NCBI GenBank assembly: GCA_944348085.1
Contig: CALVMU010000014.1
Coordinates: 1-37,168 of the forward strand
Direction: 5' to 3'
Length of the DNA stretch: 37,168 nt
Source: an uncultured Clostridia bacterium
Lineage (GTDB): Bacteria; Bacillota; Clostridia; Christensenellales; UBA1242
The translations under genes and the position numbers were made by a program. This document shows positions 18,884 through 26,776 of this stretch, in pieces. The notes under the pieces are model-generated. The model had not been told where the DNA came from, searched no databases, and worked only from the letters and a program-made list of their open reading frames with translations. The stretch's first letter is position 1. Each line of letters begins with the position of its first letter.

Positions 18884-18917
18884 TCAAAAAAGCGGGAACA
18901 ACTCTCGCTTTTTTTGA
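18884..18917 (+). terminator. Terminator of the giant gene
   Basis: The stem AAAAAAGCGGGA (886-897 of this kb) pairs with TCTCGCTTTTTT (903-914), including one G-U pair, with loop ACAAC and a T tract. It lies directly after the stop codon. Confidence 0.85.
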
Positions 18918-18950
18918 TTTTAAAAAACAAAATTTATAAGCAATTTTTTC

Positions 18951-19000
18951 TTGACAAAAAGCTTTTTTAATGATATTATAATGCCAGCAGTAGATTACTG
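18951..19000 (+). promoter_or_regulatory. rpsF operon promoter and leader hairpin
   Basis: TTGACA (18951-18956), 17 bp and TATTAT (18974-18979) form a strong promoter. The leader begins with a hairpin CAGTA-GAT-TACTG (18988-19000), followed by a weaker one (TTGTTTT 19004-19010 with AAAACAA 19017-19023). S6 and S18 bind such leaders for autoregulation in some bacteria; I do not see the usual CCG signature, so regulation here is only possible. Confidence 0.6.
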
Positions 19001-19057
19001 TCCTTGTTTTTTTGTGAAAACAAAAAGACCATTTTAGTCCAAAAGGAGGTAAAAAGT

Positions 19058-19339
19058 ATGAATAAGTATGAAATTCTGTATATCATTTCTGCTGATGTGT
19101 CAGAGGAAAAGCGTGAAGAACTTATCAAAAAGTTTTCTTCTTACGTTGAAAGCAAAAAAGGCACAGTGCTTGGAATTGATAAATGGGGAATGAGAAAACT
19201 TGCTTATCCTATCAACTTTAAAACAGAAGGCTTCTATGTTCTTATGAATGTTGAGCTTGACCCAGCTGAAGTTGACCCAATGGCAAAACTCATGAACATC
19301 ACAGAAGGCATTGTTAGACAAATTTTTGTTAGAAAATAA
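19058..19339 (+). CDS. rpsF: 30S ribosomal protein bS6
   Basis: bS6 pairs with bS18 on the platform of the small subunit. The 93-residue protein starts MNKYEILYII and carries the family segments GIDKWGMRKLAYPI and EGFYVLMNVEL. The ATG at 19058 has a near-perfect AAGGAGG seven bases upstream; the 18 in-frame codons before it include the leader and are not used. It is the first gene of rpsF-ssb-rpsR-rpmE, with 21 bp to ssb. Confidence 0.96.
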   Translation: MNKYEILYIISADVSEEKREELIKKFSSYVESKKGTVLGIDKWGMRKLAYPINFKTEGFYVLMNVELDPAEVDPMAKLMNITEGIVRQIFVRK

Positions 19340-19360
19340 TGCATTTTAAGGAGAAAAATT

Positions 19361-19777
19361 ATGAACAAAGTTATGTTAATTGGCAATCTCACAAGAGACC
19401 CAGAACTTACAACAACAAACAGTGGCGTTTCAGTTTGCAGATTTTCACTTGCTGTGCAAAGAAGATTTGGCAACTCTGACAATGGTCCACAAGCAGACTT
19501 CTTCAACATTGTTGTTTGGAGAGGCCTTGGCGAAAACTGTCATAAATTTTTAAAGAAAGGTTCAAAATGTTGCGTTATGGGAAGACTTCAAAATTCTTCT
19601 TACGAGGCAAGTGATGGAACAAAGAGATACACAACTGACATCATTGCTGACGATGTAGAATTTTTGGGAAGCAGACCAACTGATGGCGCTGAAAACACAG
19701 CACCTGCACCTTCAAAACCATCAAGCAAAGAAACCGTTGAACTTGAGCCTATTGATGACGACAGTTTGCCATTCTAA
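19361..19777 (+). CDS. ssb: Single-stranded DNA-binding protein
   Basis: SSB coats single-stranded DNA in replication and repair and recruits partners through its acidic tip. The OB fold spans about residues 1-105 (MNKVMLIGNLTRDPEL, FFNIVVWRGLGENC, KGSKCCVMGRL). A short flexible, Pro/Ser-rich linker leads to the tip DDDSLPF, close to the DDDIPF consensus. The length of 138 is slightly short but normal for Bacillota. AAGGAG precedes the ATG. Its place between rpsF and rpsR is the classic one. Confidence 0.96.
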   Translation: MNKVMLIGNLTRDPELTTTNSGVSVCRFSLAVQRRFGNSDNGPQADFFNIVVWRGLGENCHKFLKKGSKCCVMGRLQNSSYEASDGTKRYTTDIIADDVEFLGSRPTDGAENTAPAPSKPSSKETVELEPIDDDSLPF

Positions 19778-19796
19778 TATTTAAAAGGAGATTATT

Positions 19797-20072
19797 ATGA
19801 GCGAACAAGTTAAAACTGAAGCAGTTAAAGAAGAAAAACCAGTTGTAAAGAAATTCCGCAAACCTTCAAAGAAAAAAGTTTGTGCTTTCTGCGTGGCTGG
19901 AGAAAAAACTATTGATTACAAAGACGTTGCAAAAATCAGAAAATATATCACTGAAAAAGGAAAAATTCTTCCAAGACGTCAAACCGGTGTTTGTGCTCAC
20001 CACCAAAGAGAGCTTGCTTTGGCAATCAAAAGAGCACGCAATATAGCGCTTCTTCCTTATGTGGGCGACTAA
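19797..20072 (+). CDS. rpsR: 30S ribosomal protein bS18
   Basis: bS18 forms a heterodimer with bS6 in the small subunit. The 91-residue protein has a Lys/Glu-rich N-terminal extension of about 25 residues before the conserved core KKKVCAFC, then [33 protein letters not shown]. The CxxC and CxHH residues suggest a zinc-binding form. AAAAGGAG precedes the start; the gap to ssb is 19 bp. Confidence 0.96.
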   Translation: MSEQVKTEAVKEEKPVVKKFRKPSKKKVCAFCVAGEKTIDYKDVAKIRKYITEKGKILPRRQTGVCAHHQRELALAIKRARNIALLPYVGD

Positions 20073-20090
20073 GCAAAAAGGGGGTAAATT

Positions 20091-20294
20091 ATGAAAAAAG
20101 GTATTCATCCAGATTATCATGAGGTGACCGTAACTTGTGCTTGTGGAAACACTTTCAAAACAAGATCAAATGCAAAAGGTGACACAATGAGCATAGACAT
20201 TTGCAACAAATGCCACCCATTCTTCACAGGAAAGAAAAAAGTTGTTGACGCAAGTGGAAATGTTGAAAAATTCAACAAAAAGTATGGTTTATAA
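20091..20294 (+). CDS. rpmE: 50S ribosomal protein bL31 (zinc form)
   Basis: bL31 bridges the two subunits at the central protuberance. The 67-residue protein opens [12 protein letters not shown] and keeps the zinc ligands CxC (CACG) and CxxC (CNKC), followed by HPFFTGKKK. This is the zinc-containing C+ type rather than the stress-induced C- paralogue. It is the last gene of the rpsF operon, 18 bp after rpsR, with a GGGGG-type binding site and a strong terminator right behind it. Its presence in this operon is less usual; in many Clostridia it heads the DUF1385-prmC-prfA cluster, which indeed follows. Confidence 0.96.
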   Translation: MKKGIHPDYHEVTVTCACGNTFKTRSNAKGDTMSIDICNKCHPFFTGKKKVVDASGNVEKFNKKYGL

Positions 20295-20296
20295 TA

Positions 20297-20330
20297 AAAA
20301 AATCGCTTGAAAATCAAGCGGTTTTTTGTT
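20297..20330 (+). terminator. Terminator after rpmE
   Basis: The stem CGCTTGA (20304-20310), loop AAA, TCAAGCG (20314-20320) is flanked by an A run before and GTTTTTTGTTT after. It separates the ribosomal operon from the DUF1385-prmC-prfA genes. Confidence 0.88.
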
Positions 20331-22101
20331 TGCCAATGTTTTTAGTTTAACAAATAAAGATTTTCGATATAAAACAAAAAAGACTAAAACAACAAAAACT
20401 GTCAATAACTTTAGAGTGAAAAAATTTGTCTTTCCGTTTAACAATGGTGTGGCACTTGTAAGAGATGAAAAGTATTCTCTAGCCTTTATCGACAGCGACG
20501 GGCAGAAAAGGGTGTGCTCTGGCAAGATCAAAAACTCTAAAGGTTGGGGCATTATTTTTTGGCGAGGCCTCTTATATTTTTTTGTTGGAATATTTTTATA
20601 CATCAAAATGCTTTTGATGGAAGATAAAAATAATGAAAGACCAAAGGAAGAACAAAACAAAAGCTATGTAAAGGCGCGAAATATAAGCTATTTTTCAAAC
20701 TATCTTTTGCTTTTCGCCTTTATTTTTCTTGCCTTCTTGTTTGGTTTTGTTGTGCTTGGTTTTGTGCCAAATTTTCTTTCAGACAAACTTGTAGGAGAAC
20801 AAAATTACTATCTTCACAGCTTTATCGTTGGCATTTTTAGAACGGCTTTCATCTATTTGGTTTTGCTAGTTCTGAGATTTTGTCCTTTTATGCAAAGTTT
20901 TTTGCGCTTCAATTTGGCAGGACAAAACACTCTTGACGGTCAAGGTTCTAGAAAAAGGCCACCCTTAAATTTTTTGAATTTTCTTGTTATCGTTTGTTTA
21001 TTTTCCACTTTTGTGATATCCTTGATTTGCATAAATGTGTCGCTTGTTGCCAACTTTTTTATCAACTTGGCGCTCTTTTTGCTTTTGGTGGGCTTAAGTT
21101 ATGAATTTTTGGTTCTTATCGCGCTTTGCAAATGGAGGTTTATCAAAGATTTATGCTTTATCACCACATTTTTGGTGAAACTCAAACCAAACACGACACA
21201 GACCGAGGTTTCAAACATGGCAAAAATTGAACTTGAAAACGGATTGCAAAATTCTTATAGCGAGAGCGAGGTTCCGCTCTCCAGCGTTTTTGCTCAAATC
21301 GAAACCAAGCTCAAAAAAGCGGAGCGATATGAAAAAAGCGATGTTGAGTGGATTGTGGCAAATGTTTTGAATATTGGACGAGGGCAGGTTAGGCTTGTCA
21401 AAAGCATAAGTAAAGAGCATGAAAAAGAAATTTTGTCGATTGCAAACAGAAGGGCAAAAGGCGAGCCTCTTTCCAGCATCTTTGGCTTTGTTGATTTTTA
21501 TGGAAACAAAATCACCGTCAACAAAAAAGTTCTTTCGCCAAGAATGGAAACCGAGCTTTTGGCTGAAGAGGTTATCAAAAAAATCAAAAAGGAAAAACTG
21601 AGCTCTGTTCTCGACCTTTGCACAGGCTCTGGAGCAATTGCAATTGCAATCAAAAAAAATTGCCAGGTTGAAGTGACTGCAAGCGATGTTTCAAAATCGG
21701 CACTTGCTGTTGCCATGCAAAATGCCGAGCAAAATGACGCCAAAATCAACTTTGTGCAATCGGACCTTTTTAAAGCTTTCAAAAAAAGCAAAAAGTTTGA
21801 GCTTATTGTTTCAAATCCTCCATATATCAAAAGCTCTGATATTGAAAAGCTTGAAACTGAGGTCAAAGACTTTGACCCAAAGCTTGCGCTTGACGGTGGA
21901 GAGGATGGCTATATATTTTATCGCGACATAATAAAAGACGCTCCAAACTTTTTGAATAAAAAGGGTTATCTTTTCTTTGAAGTTGGCTTAGGTCAGGCAA
22001 AGGCTGTTGCAAAAATGATGAAAGAGGGCAAATTTGTAGACATCAAAGTGATAAATGATTATAATAAAATTGAAAGGATTGTTTATGGAAGAATTGATTG
22101 A
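20326..22101 (+). CDS. prmC: Fusion of a degenerate DUF1385 (YqhQ-like) protein and PrmC release-factor methyltransferase
   Basis: The C-terminal half (from about residue 298) is PrmC, which methylates the Gln of the GGQ motif in release factors. It shows RRAKGEPLSSIFG, the SAM loop DLCTGSGA (430-436) and the catalytic NPPY (497-500). The N-terminal half looks like the membrane protein DUF1385: four or so hydrophobic helices, GLSYEFLVLIA (256-266), and a tail ending in TEVSNMAKIELENG. The family's HGAEHK motif is missing; the aligned place (195-202) reads FNLAGQNT, and the HPRCGTSFL segment is also lost. In Clostridia these are normally two adjacent genes. The frame opens with TTG inside the rpmE terminator and has no binding site; a GTG at 20416 is another candidate, with a possible promoter TTTAAC-16-TATAAA at 20346-20373. 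An internal ATG at 21217 could give free PrmC. Confidence 0.85.
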   Translation: MFANVFSLTNKDFRYKTKKTKTTKTVNNFRVKKFVFPFNNGVALVRDEKYSLAFIDSDGQKRVCSGKIKNSKGWGIIFWRGLLYFFVGIFLYIKMLLMEDKNNERPKEEQNKSYVKARNISYFSNYLLLFAFIFLAFLFGFVVLGFVPNFLSDKLVGEQNYYLHSFIVGIFRTAFIYLVLLVLRFCPFMQSFLRFNLAGQNTLDGQGSRKRPPLNFLNFLVIVCLFSTFVISLICINVSLVANFFINLALFLLLVGLSYEFLVLIALCKWRFIKDLCFITTFLVKLKPNTTQTEVSNMAKIELENGLQNSYSESEVPLSSVFAQIETKLKKAERYEKSDVEWIVANVLNIGRGQVRLVKSISKEHEKEILSIANRRAKGEPLSSIFGFVDFYGNKITVNKKVLSPRMETELLAEEVIKKIKKEKLSSVLDLCTGSGAIAIAIKKNCQVEVTASDVSKSALAVAMQNAEQNDAKINFVQSDLFKAFKKSKKFELIVSNPPYIKSSDIEKLETEVKDFDPKLALDGGEDGYIFYRDIIKDAPNFLNKKGYLFFEVGLGQAKAVAKMMKEGKFVDIKVINDYNKIERIVYGRID

Positions 22102-23170
22102 AAGTTTACTTGAAAAAACAAAAAAAATGAAAGACCGATATGACGAACTTACCAAAGAAGTTTCCGACCCAAGCGTGATCGCAAACAACAGTGAGTGGCG
22201 CAAAATTGCAAAAGAGCGCTCTATGCTTGAGGATGTTGCAAATGGTTATGACAGACTTAGCAAACTGCATGACGAATACAAGCTTTGCGAAAAGGAATAT
22301 CACAGCGAAAAAGACAACGACCTGAAAGCGATGTTTTATGACGAAATCGGACAGCTTAAAACCAAACTTGAAGAGCTTTGTGAAGAGGTCAAAATCTTGC
22401 TTCTTCCAAAAGACGAAAATGACGACAACAATGTTATCATGGAAATCAGACCAGGTGCTGGTGGAGAAGAGGCTTCGCTGTTTGCCAGCGTGCTTGCAAA
22501 GATGTATCAATTCTATGCCGAGAAAAACCGCTGGAAATATGAAGTGCTTGACCTCAGCGAAACTGAGCTTGGTGGCATAAAAGCTATCACATTTTTGATA
22601 AAGGGCAAGGGCGCTTACAGCAAACTGAAATATGAAAGCGGAGTTCACCGCGTTCAAAGAGTGCCAGAGACAGAAAGCCAAGGCAGAATACATACTTCAA
22701 CTGCAACCGTTGCAGTTTTGCCTGAAATTGAAGACATTGATGTTGAAATTGATGAAAAAGATTTGAAGATTGACACCTATCGCTCTTCTGGCGCAGGCGG
22801 ACAGCATGTCAACAAAACAGAAAGCGCAATCAGAATAACCCACCTTCCAACAGGAATTGTGGTTGCTTGCCAAGACGAGCGCTCACAAATGAAAAACAGA
22901 GACAAAGCCATGAAGATTTTGCGCGCGAAACTTTATGAATACTACAAAGAACAGCGCGACAGCGAATATAAACAAAACAGAAAAAGCCAGGTTGGCACAG
23001 GCGACCGCTCAGAGCGCGTGCGCACATACAACTATCCACAAGGCAGGGTGACTGATCACCGCGTAAATTTAAGTTCGTATGACCTTGAAGGTGTGCTGAA
23101 TGGCGACATTGAACAATTTATTGAAGCATTAACCATAAAAGACCGCGCAGACAAACTGGCAAATGTGTAA
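22085..23170 (+). CDS. prfA: Peptide chain release factor 1
   Basis: RF1 reads UAA and UAG stops and triggers peptide release. The 361-residue protein has the RF1 codon-recognition motif PxT as PET (194-196, in RVPETESQGRIHTST) and the catalytic GGQ at 238-240 (SGAGGQHVNKTES). PxT rather than SPF separates it from RF2. The ATG at 22085 follows AAAGGA by six bases and overlaps the end of prmC by 17 bp, so substrate and modifying enzyme are translationally coupled. Ten in-frame codons upstream lie within prmC and are not used. Confidence 0.97.
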   Translation: MEELIESLLEKTKKMKDRYDELTKEVSDPSVIANNSEWRKIAKERSMLEDVANGYDRLSKLHDEYKLCEKEYHSEKDNDLKAMFYDEIGQLKTKLEELCEEVKILLLPKDENDDNNVIMEIRPGAGGEEASLFASVLAKMYQFYAEKNRWKYEVLDLSETELGGIKAITFLIKGKGAYSKLKYESGVHRVQRVPETESQGRIHTSTATVAVLPEIEDIDVEIDEKDLKIDTYRSSGAGGQHVNKTESAIRITHLPTGIVVACQDERSQMKNRDKAMKILRAKLYEYYKEQRDSEYKQNRKSQVGTGDRSERVRTYNYPQGRVTDHRVNLSSYDLEGVLNGDIEQFIEALTIKDRADKLANV

Positions 23171-23200
23171 AAAAAGCAGAACAAAAGTTCTGTTTTTTTT
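23171..23200 (+). terminator. Terminator after prfA
   Basis: CAGAAC (23177-23182), loop AAAA, GTTCTG (23187-23192) and eight T. It sits between convergent prfA and the glycosyltransferase gene and may also serve the minus strand through its A run. Confidence 0.87.
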
Positions 23201-23201
23201 G

Positions 23202-24428
23202 TTATATTTGCTTTTTTATGATTGCACTCTCTTTTCCTAAAATATATTGATTTTTTGTGAAAAGGGTAACTGCCGAACAATATTTTTGATATAATTCCAA
23301 GGCTACTGCTGGATCAGAATAAAGCCTTACCAAACTTGTATTTGCATTTTCTCCCATTTTTTCAAGTTTTTCTTTGTTATGATAGACATAATTTATTTTT
23401 TTCAAAAAATCAAAAGCATTATTTTTGCTTACCAAACCATTGACACCATCTTCAATTTTTTCTGAAATGGCTGTTTTTTCTATGGCAAGAGTAGGTTTGT
23501 TATACATTGCTCCTTCAACATGAATAAGCCCGGCACTATCTGCACATGATGGAAACAATACAAGGTCACATGCTCGATAAAAATTTGCAAGAACATTTTT
23601 ATCAGTTATAGCACCTGTAAAGGTTATCTGATTGTCAAGTCCAAGTTTTTTTACTCTTGCACGCAAGTGTTTCTCGTATGGTCCACTTCCTACAATATAT
23701 GTATGAATGTCAAGTTTTTTATCTTTCAAAAGAAAAAGGCTGTCAAGTATCAAATCAAAATTCTTTATTTTTACAATTCGTCCAACAGACAGCAAGGTTA
23801 GTTTGTGTTTTTTGATGTTTGCAAAAGAAGCAAGAGAAAGTTTTTCTTTGTTGAAGACTTCTTGTTCGGTGCAGTTGTAAACAACCTCAACCTTGTCTTT
23901 AAGACCAAATTTTTGCAAAAAGTCCTTGCAAAATTTTGATACAACCCAAATATAATCAGCATTTTTTTGCACTCTTGCAACAGCAATCTTTGTTGCTATG
24001 TCGGCAAGGAATTTGCTTTTTATAAAATTTTTTATGTCAAACCAATATAAACTATGAATTGTTTGAATGACAGGAATGCCTCTCTGCTTTGCAATTCGAG
24101 ATACATATGAGGCAAGGGTTAATGGCATGTGAGCATGAACAATATCAAAATCACCTTCTTTTATAAATTTTCGAAAGTTTTTATCTAAGTGAGGACAGGC
24201 AATCATATCACCAGTGAGTTTGTTTTTGAAGCCTTTGCATCTTATTATTTTATAACTTCTTTGCAATTCTTTGAAAACTTCCCCTCTTTTGAGATCTGGC
24301 TCAATAGTTGCAACTGTCACATCAGCAAATTGTGACAAACTTTCACACAAACCATCAACAACAGAGGTTACCCCACCATAAATGGGATAAAAATTTTCTA
24401 CCACATGCAAGATTTTCAGCCTTTTCAT
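23202..24428 (-). CDS. GT4-family glycosyltransferase
   Basis: This 408-residue protein has the two-domain GT-B plan of GT4 retaining transferases. The N-terminal domain opens KRLKILHVVENFYPIYGGV, with the Gly-rich loop at 18-20 near the sugar-nucleotide site; the C-terminal domain has LLSVGRIVKIKNFD and the acidic motif region DSAGLIHVE (297-305). In the usual EX7E motif both ends are Glu; here the first is Asp. Overall shape recalls lipid glucosyltransferases and capsule mannosyltransferases that act at the membrane on diacylglycerol or undecaprenyl carriers, but I cannot name donor or acceptor. I use ATG 24428, 10 bp after rplI; a TTG eight codons earlier overlaps rplI. No clear binding site is present. 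It is probably co-transcribed with rplI. Confidence 0.85.
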   Translation of the reverse strand: MKRLKILHVVENFYPIYGGVTSVVDGLCESLSQFADVTVATIEPDLKRGEVFKELQRSYKIIRCKGFKNKLTGDMIACPHLDKNFRKFIKEGDFDIVHAHMPLTLASYVSRIAKQRGIPVIQTIHSLYWFDIKNFIKSKFLADIATKIAVARVQKNADYIWVVSKFCKDFLQKFGLKDKVEVVYNCTEQEVFNKEKLSLASFANIKKHKLTLLSVGRIVKIKNFDLILDSLFLLKDKKLDIHTYIVGSGPYEKHLRARVKKLGLDNQITFTGAITDKNVLANFYRACDLVLFPSCADSAGLIHVEGAMYNKPTLAIEKTAISEKIEDGVNGLVSKNNAFDFLKKINYVYHNKEKLEKMGENANTSLVRLYSDPAVALELYQKYCSAVTLFTKNQYILGKESAIIKKQI

Positions 24429-24438
24429 AATGTCTTTA

Positions 24439-24882
24439 TTATATTGCCTCAACTTCCAAATTTATTTTCACAGAAACTTCGCTGTGAAGTTTTATTGTTA
24501 TGCGATACGAGCCGATGGTTTTGATTGTTCCATCAAGTTCTATCTTACGCTTGTCAATGTCAAAACCTTCTTTTTTAAGCGCTTCTGCAATTTCTTTTGA
24601 TGTGACAGAACCAAATGTTTTGCCATTCTCACCACACTTTATGGCAAGAGTGATTGTTTTTTCTTTGAGTTTTTGACCAAGTTCAATCGCACTCTGCCTT
24701 TCCATTTCTTTGTGATATGCATCAGATTCTTTTTTCATAGTGTTTTCATTGAGTGCACTGGCATTTGCAACTTTTGCAGAACCATTTTTCAAAAGAAAGT
24801 TTTTTGCGTATCCGTCTGAAACTTCTTTGATTTCTCCTTTCTTGCCAGTGCCTTTGACATCTTTAAGTAAAACTACTTTCAT
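24439..24882 (-). CDS. rplI: 50S ribosomal protein bL9
   Basis: bL9 binds 23S rRNA at the base of the L1 stalk. The 147-residue protein starts [31 protein letters not shown], the signature N-terminal domain, then a Lys/Glu-rich connecting helix (about 45-80) and the C-terminal domain ([16 protein letters not shown]). AAAAAGGAG precedes ATG 24882; ten earlier in-frame codons are leader. In many Bacillota rplI follows rpsR; here it is about 4 kb away on the opposite strand with its own promoter, paired with a glycosyltransferase gene. Confidence 0.96.
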   Translation of the reverse strand: MKVVLLKDVKGTGKKGEIKEVSDGYAKNFLLKNGSAKVANASALNENTMKKESDAYHKEMERQSAIELGQKLKEKTITLAIKCGENGKTFGSVTSKEIAEALKKEGFDIDKRKIELDGTIKTIGSYRITIKLHSEVSVKINLEVEAI

Positions 24883-24900
24883 TTTTATCTCCTTTTTGAT

Positions 24901-24929
24901 ATTGTAAGACAATTTGTTTATTTTGTCAA
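24901..24929 (-). promoter_or_regulatory. rplI promoter
   Basis: On the minus strand TTGACA (24924-24929), 17 bp and TACAAT (24901-24906) form a strong sigma-A promoter, about 20 bp before the rplI start codon. Confidence 0.82.
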
Positions 24930-24964
24930 TTTTTTGGCAATATTTTATTGAAGGAGAAAAGAAT

Positions 24965-25276
24965 ATGGATATCAGATGCAGAAAAACAACTTGTTTTTAC
25001 AATGACCGCTTCACTTGCAAGGCAAAGGAAATTTTGGTTGATGGAAAAGTGATTTGCTCAACATTTAAAGAGGACAGCACAAAAACCGTTCCAGACACAA
25101 CGGCAAAACTTTTTGAAAGAACTCCAGACTTTGCACCTCAGCGAGACAGCAAAGCATTAAAAATTGCATGCAAAGCTGACTGCCTTTTCAATCGCAACGG
25201 CAAGTGCGTTTCAAATGGAATAACATTAAATGCTATCAAAGAAAAACCTTTCTGCATAAGTTTTTTAAAGAAATAA
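24965..25276 (+). CDS. Tandem DUF1540 small cysteine-rich protein
   Basis: The 103-residue protein is built from two copies of a four-cysteine unit of the DUF1540 type. Copy one has Cys at 5, 10, 18 and 31 (CRKTTCFYN...C...CSTF); copy two has Cys at 69, 73, 81 and 97 (CKADCLFN...C...CISF). A Pro/Thr-rich linker joins them. DUF1540 proteins are common in Clostridia and Bacilli; the cysteines suggest metal binding, but the function is unknown. AAGGAG lies eight bases before ATG 24965, which I prefer over an upstream in-frame ATG at 24914 that lies within the rplI promoter. Confidence 0.8.
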   Translation: MDIRCRKTTCFYNDRFTCKAKEILVDGKVICSTFKEDSTKTVPDTTAKLFERTPDFAPQRDSKALKIACKADCLFNRNGKCVSNGITLNAIKEKPFCISFLKK

Positions 25277-25277
25277 A

Positions 25278-25306
25278 TTGCAAGAAGAAAGCTTTTATGC
25301 TATACT
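25278..25306 (+). promoter_or_regulatory. Promoter of the 474-residue unknown protein
   Basis: TTGCAA (25278-25283), a 17-bp spacer and TATACT (25301-25306), placed 18 bp before the ATG. Confidence 0.7.
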
Positions 25307-25323
25307 ACTATTAGAGGTGAAAA

Positions 25324-26748
25324 ATGGGAAGAAAAAGAAAATTTAACCTTATCGAACAAAATCAGCAAAATTCTTCAAATACAGCACCTTCCACAGAAGA
25401 AGAGACTGTTGAAAAAACAGAAGCTATAGAAAAAGAAAAGGTCAAAGAAAAGACGGAATTTCAAGTTTTTGGCGAAGATATTGTTTTAAGCCAAATTGAC
25501 TTTATCAACTATCAAAAAATATCCAACAAAATGTTGTTTTTGCAGTTTCATCTTTTAGGGCGATTTGATGAAAAGGGCAATTATTTTATAAACAACGACA
25601 TCAAACAAGATTTGGTTCGCGTTATCAAAGAAATTCAAGTTGAAGACGAAAAAGGCTACGCTGCCGAAGTGCGCTTTGCAGGCCTTATCTTCAACTTTGA
25701 TGTTGAACTTTCCTATTCTCAAGAGGGGGCAGAGGCAAAGCTTTACATAGTTGAAAAATTTGACGAGCACACCATAAAAACACTTGTCGACAGTTTCAAT
25801 GCGCCAAACGACGCTGACTTTCGCATCAAGGTGCGCGAGCGCTTTAACCTTGTTGATGTTGCAGTCAAGACAGGCGACGAAGAAGTGCCAAACCTAAGCA
25901 TTTGGATTTATTGGCAAAGCGAAGAATATATGTATTGGAGAGACCTCTACGAAATGGGAAGTCAATTTTTCGTTTTGCGTGCGCTTTCAATTTTGGAAGG
26001 TTATGGAAAACTTGGCGAAGAGGTAATCAACGAATACAATAGGCGCCTTTCAGAACTGGAAGACAATGGCAGCAAAAGAAAATTTTCAAGAGCGAAAGAA
26101 GTTTTGGACGATGTTTTCAACAAATTTGGCGGAATTGAAAAGGTTGACGAAGGCAAAGACAAACTGAAAAGCTTGGCAAAAGAATATAACAAGCCTTTCC
26201 TTGCAAGCGAATCAATAAATGTCAATATTACAGAAGCTGAGCGTCCAAAAACAGAGAAGAAAACTGCTGAAAACTCAAAAAGTGAAACAAAACCAGCCTC
26301 AACAAAAAAGCCCTCGACCTCAACAAAGAGTGGCGGTTCTGCTGGAAACAATGGCAGAGCAAAAGCCACCAAAAAATCTGACACAACGAAAAAAGAAGAT
26401 GCAAAGAAAAAAACAATCTATGCGAGTGTGGCGCCAACAAAAGAAAGTAAAAAAAATGATGAAAACAACAATTCAACCCATCTTCCAACTTCAAGAAAAA
26501 GTTCTTTAAAACAAGATGAAAACGACGGTGAGCAATCAGAGGTAAAGCAAGGAATTGAAACTGACAAGATGAATATTACATTGCCATCAAGTTATAATTT
26601 TTCAAATGAAAATAATTTTTCTGATAATATCAACACACCAGGAGAAACTTGGCAAGAAAAAATTGTTCAAGAACAAGACAAAACAATTGCAAAGGAGGCA
26701 ATATCTGGAAACGAAATTGCTTATAGAGAGGAAGATATAGAAAAATAA
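25324..26748 (+). CDS. Unrecognised 474-residue protein with Lys/Ser/Thr-rich linker
   Basis: I do not recognise this protein. The first 45 residues are polar and of low complexity. About 46-300 looks folded, with mixed helices and strands, aromatic stretches (WIYWQSEEYMYWRDLYEM) and a helical end. About 301-400 is a Lys/Ser/Thr/Ala-rich, probably disordered region (for example TKKPSTSTKSGGSAG), and 401-474 is Asn/Glu-rich. No signal peptide or membrane helix is seen, so it is probably cytoplasmic; the basic linker could contact nucleic acid or the envelope, which is a guess. AGAGGTG precedes the ATG. It has its own promoter and shares a terminator with the convergent next gene. Confidence 0.75.
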   Translation: MGRKRKFNLIEQNQQNSSNTAPSTEEETVEKTEAIEKEKVKEKTEFQVFGEDIVLSQIDFINYQKISNKMLFLQFHLLGRFDEKGNYFINNDIKQDLVRVIKEIQVEDEKGYAAEVRFAGLIFNFDVELSYSQEGAEAKLYIVEKFDEHTIKTLVDSFNAPNDADFRIKVRERFNLVDVAVKTGDEEVPNLSIWIYWQSEEYMYWRDLYEMGSQFFVLRALSILEGYGKLGEEVINEYNRRLSELEDNGSKRKFSRAKEVLDDVFNKFGGIEKVDEGKDKLKSLAKEYNKPFLASESINVNITEAERPKTEKKTAENSKSETKPASTKKPSTSTKSGGSAGNNGRAKATKKSDTTKKEDAKKKTIYASVAPTKESKKNDENNNSTHLPTSRKSSLKQDENDGEQSEVKQGIETDKMNITLPSSYNFSNENNFSDNINTPGETWQEKIVQEQDKTIAKEAISGNEIAYREEDIEK

Positions 26749-26749
26749 A

Positions 26750-26776
26750 AATAAGGGCTAAATTTTAGTCCTTATT
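26750..26776. terminator. Two-way terminator between convergent unknown genes
   Basis: AATAAGGGCTAAA (26750-26762) pairs with TTTAGTCCTTATT (26764-26776), one G-U pair, with A and T tracts at the base. The stop codon of the minus-strand gene lies within it. Confidence 0.8.

Noticed and set aside
20289..20660. A 123-codon minus-strand frame opposite the start of the DUF1385-PrmC gene
   Set aside because: It is read against the terminator and a coding region, has no binding site, and its composition is that of an antisense shadow.
23202..24428. Loss of catalytic function in the GT4 enzyme because of Asp297 in place of Glu
   Set aside because: Variation at the first acidic position is known in GT4 enzymes and the rest of the motif is intact; not enough to call it inactive.
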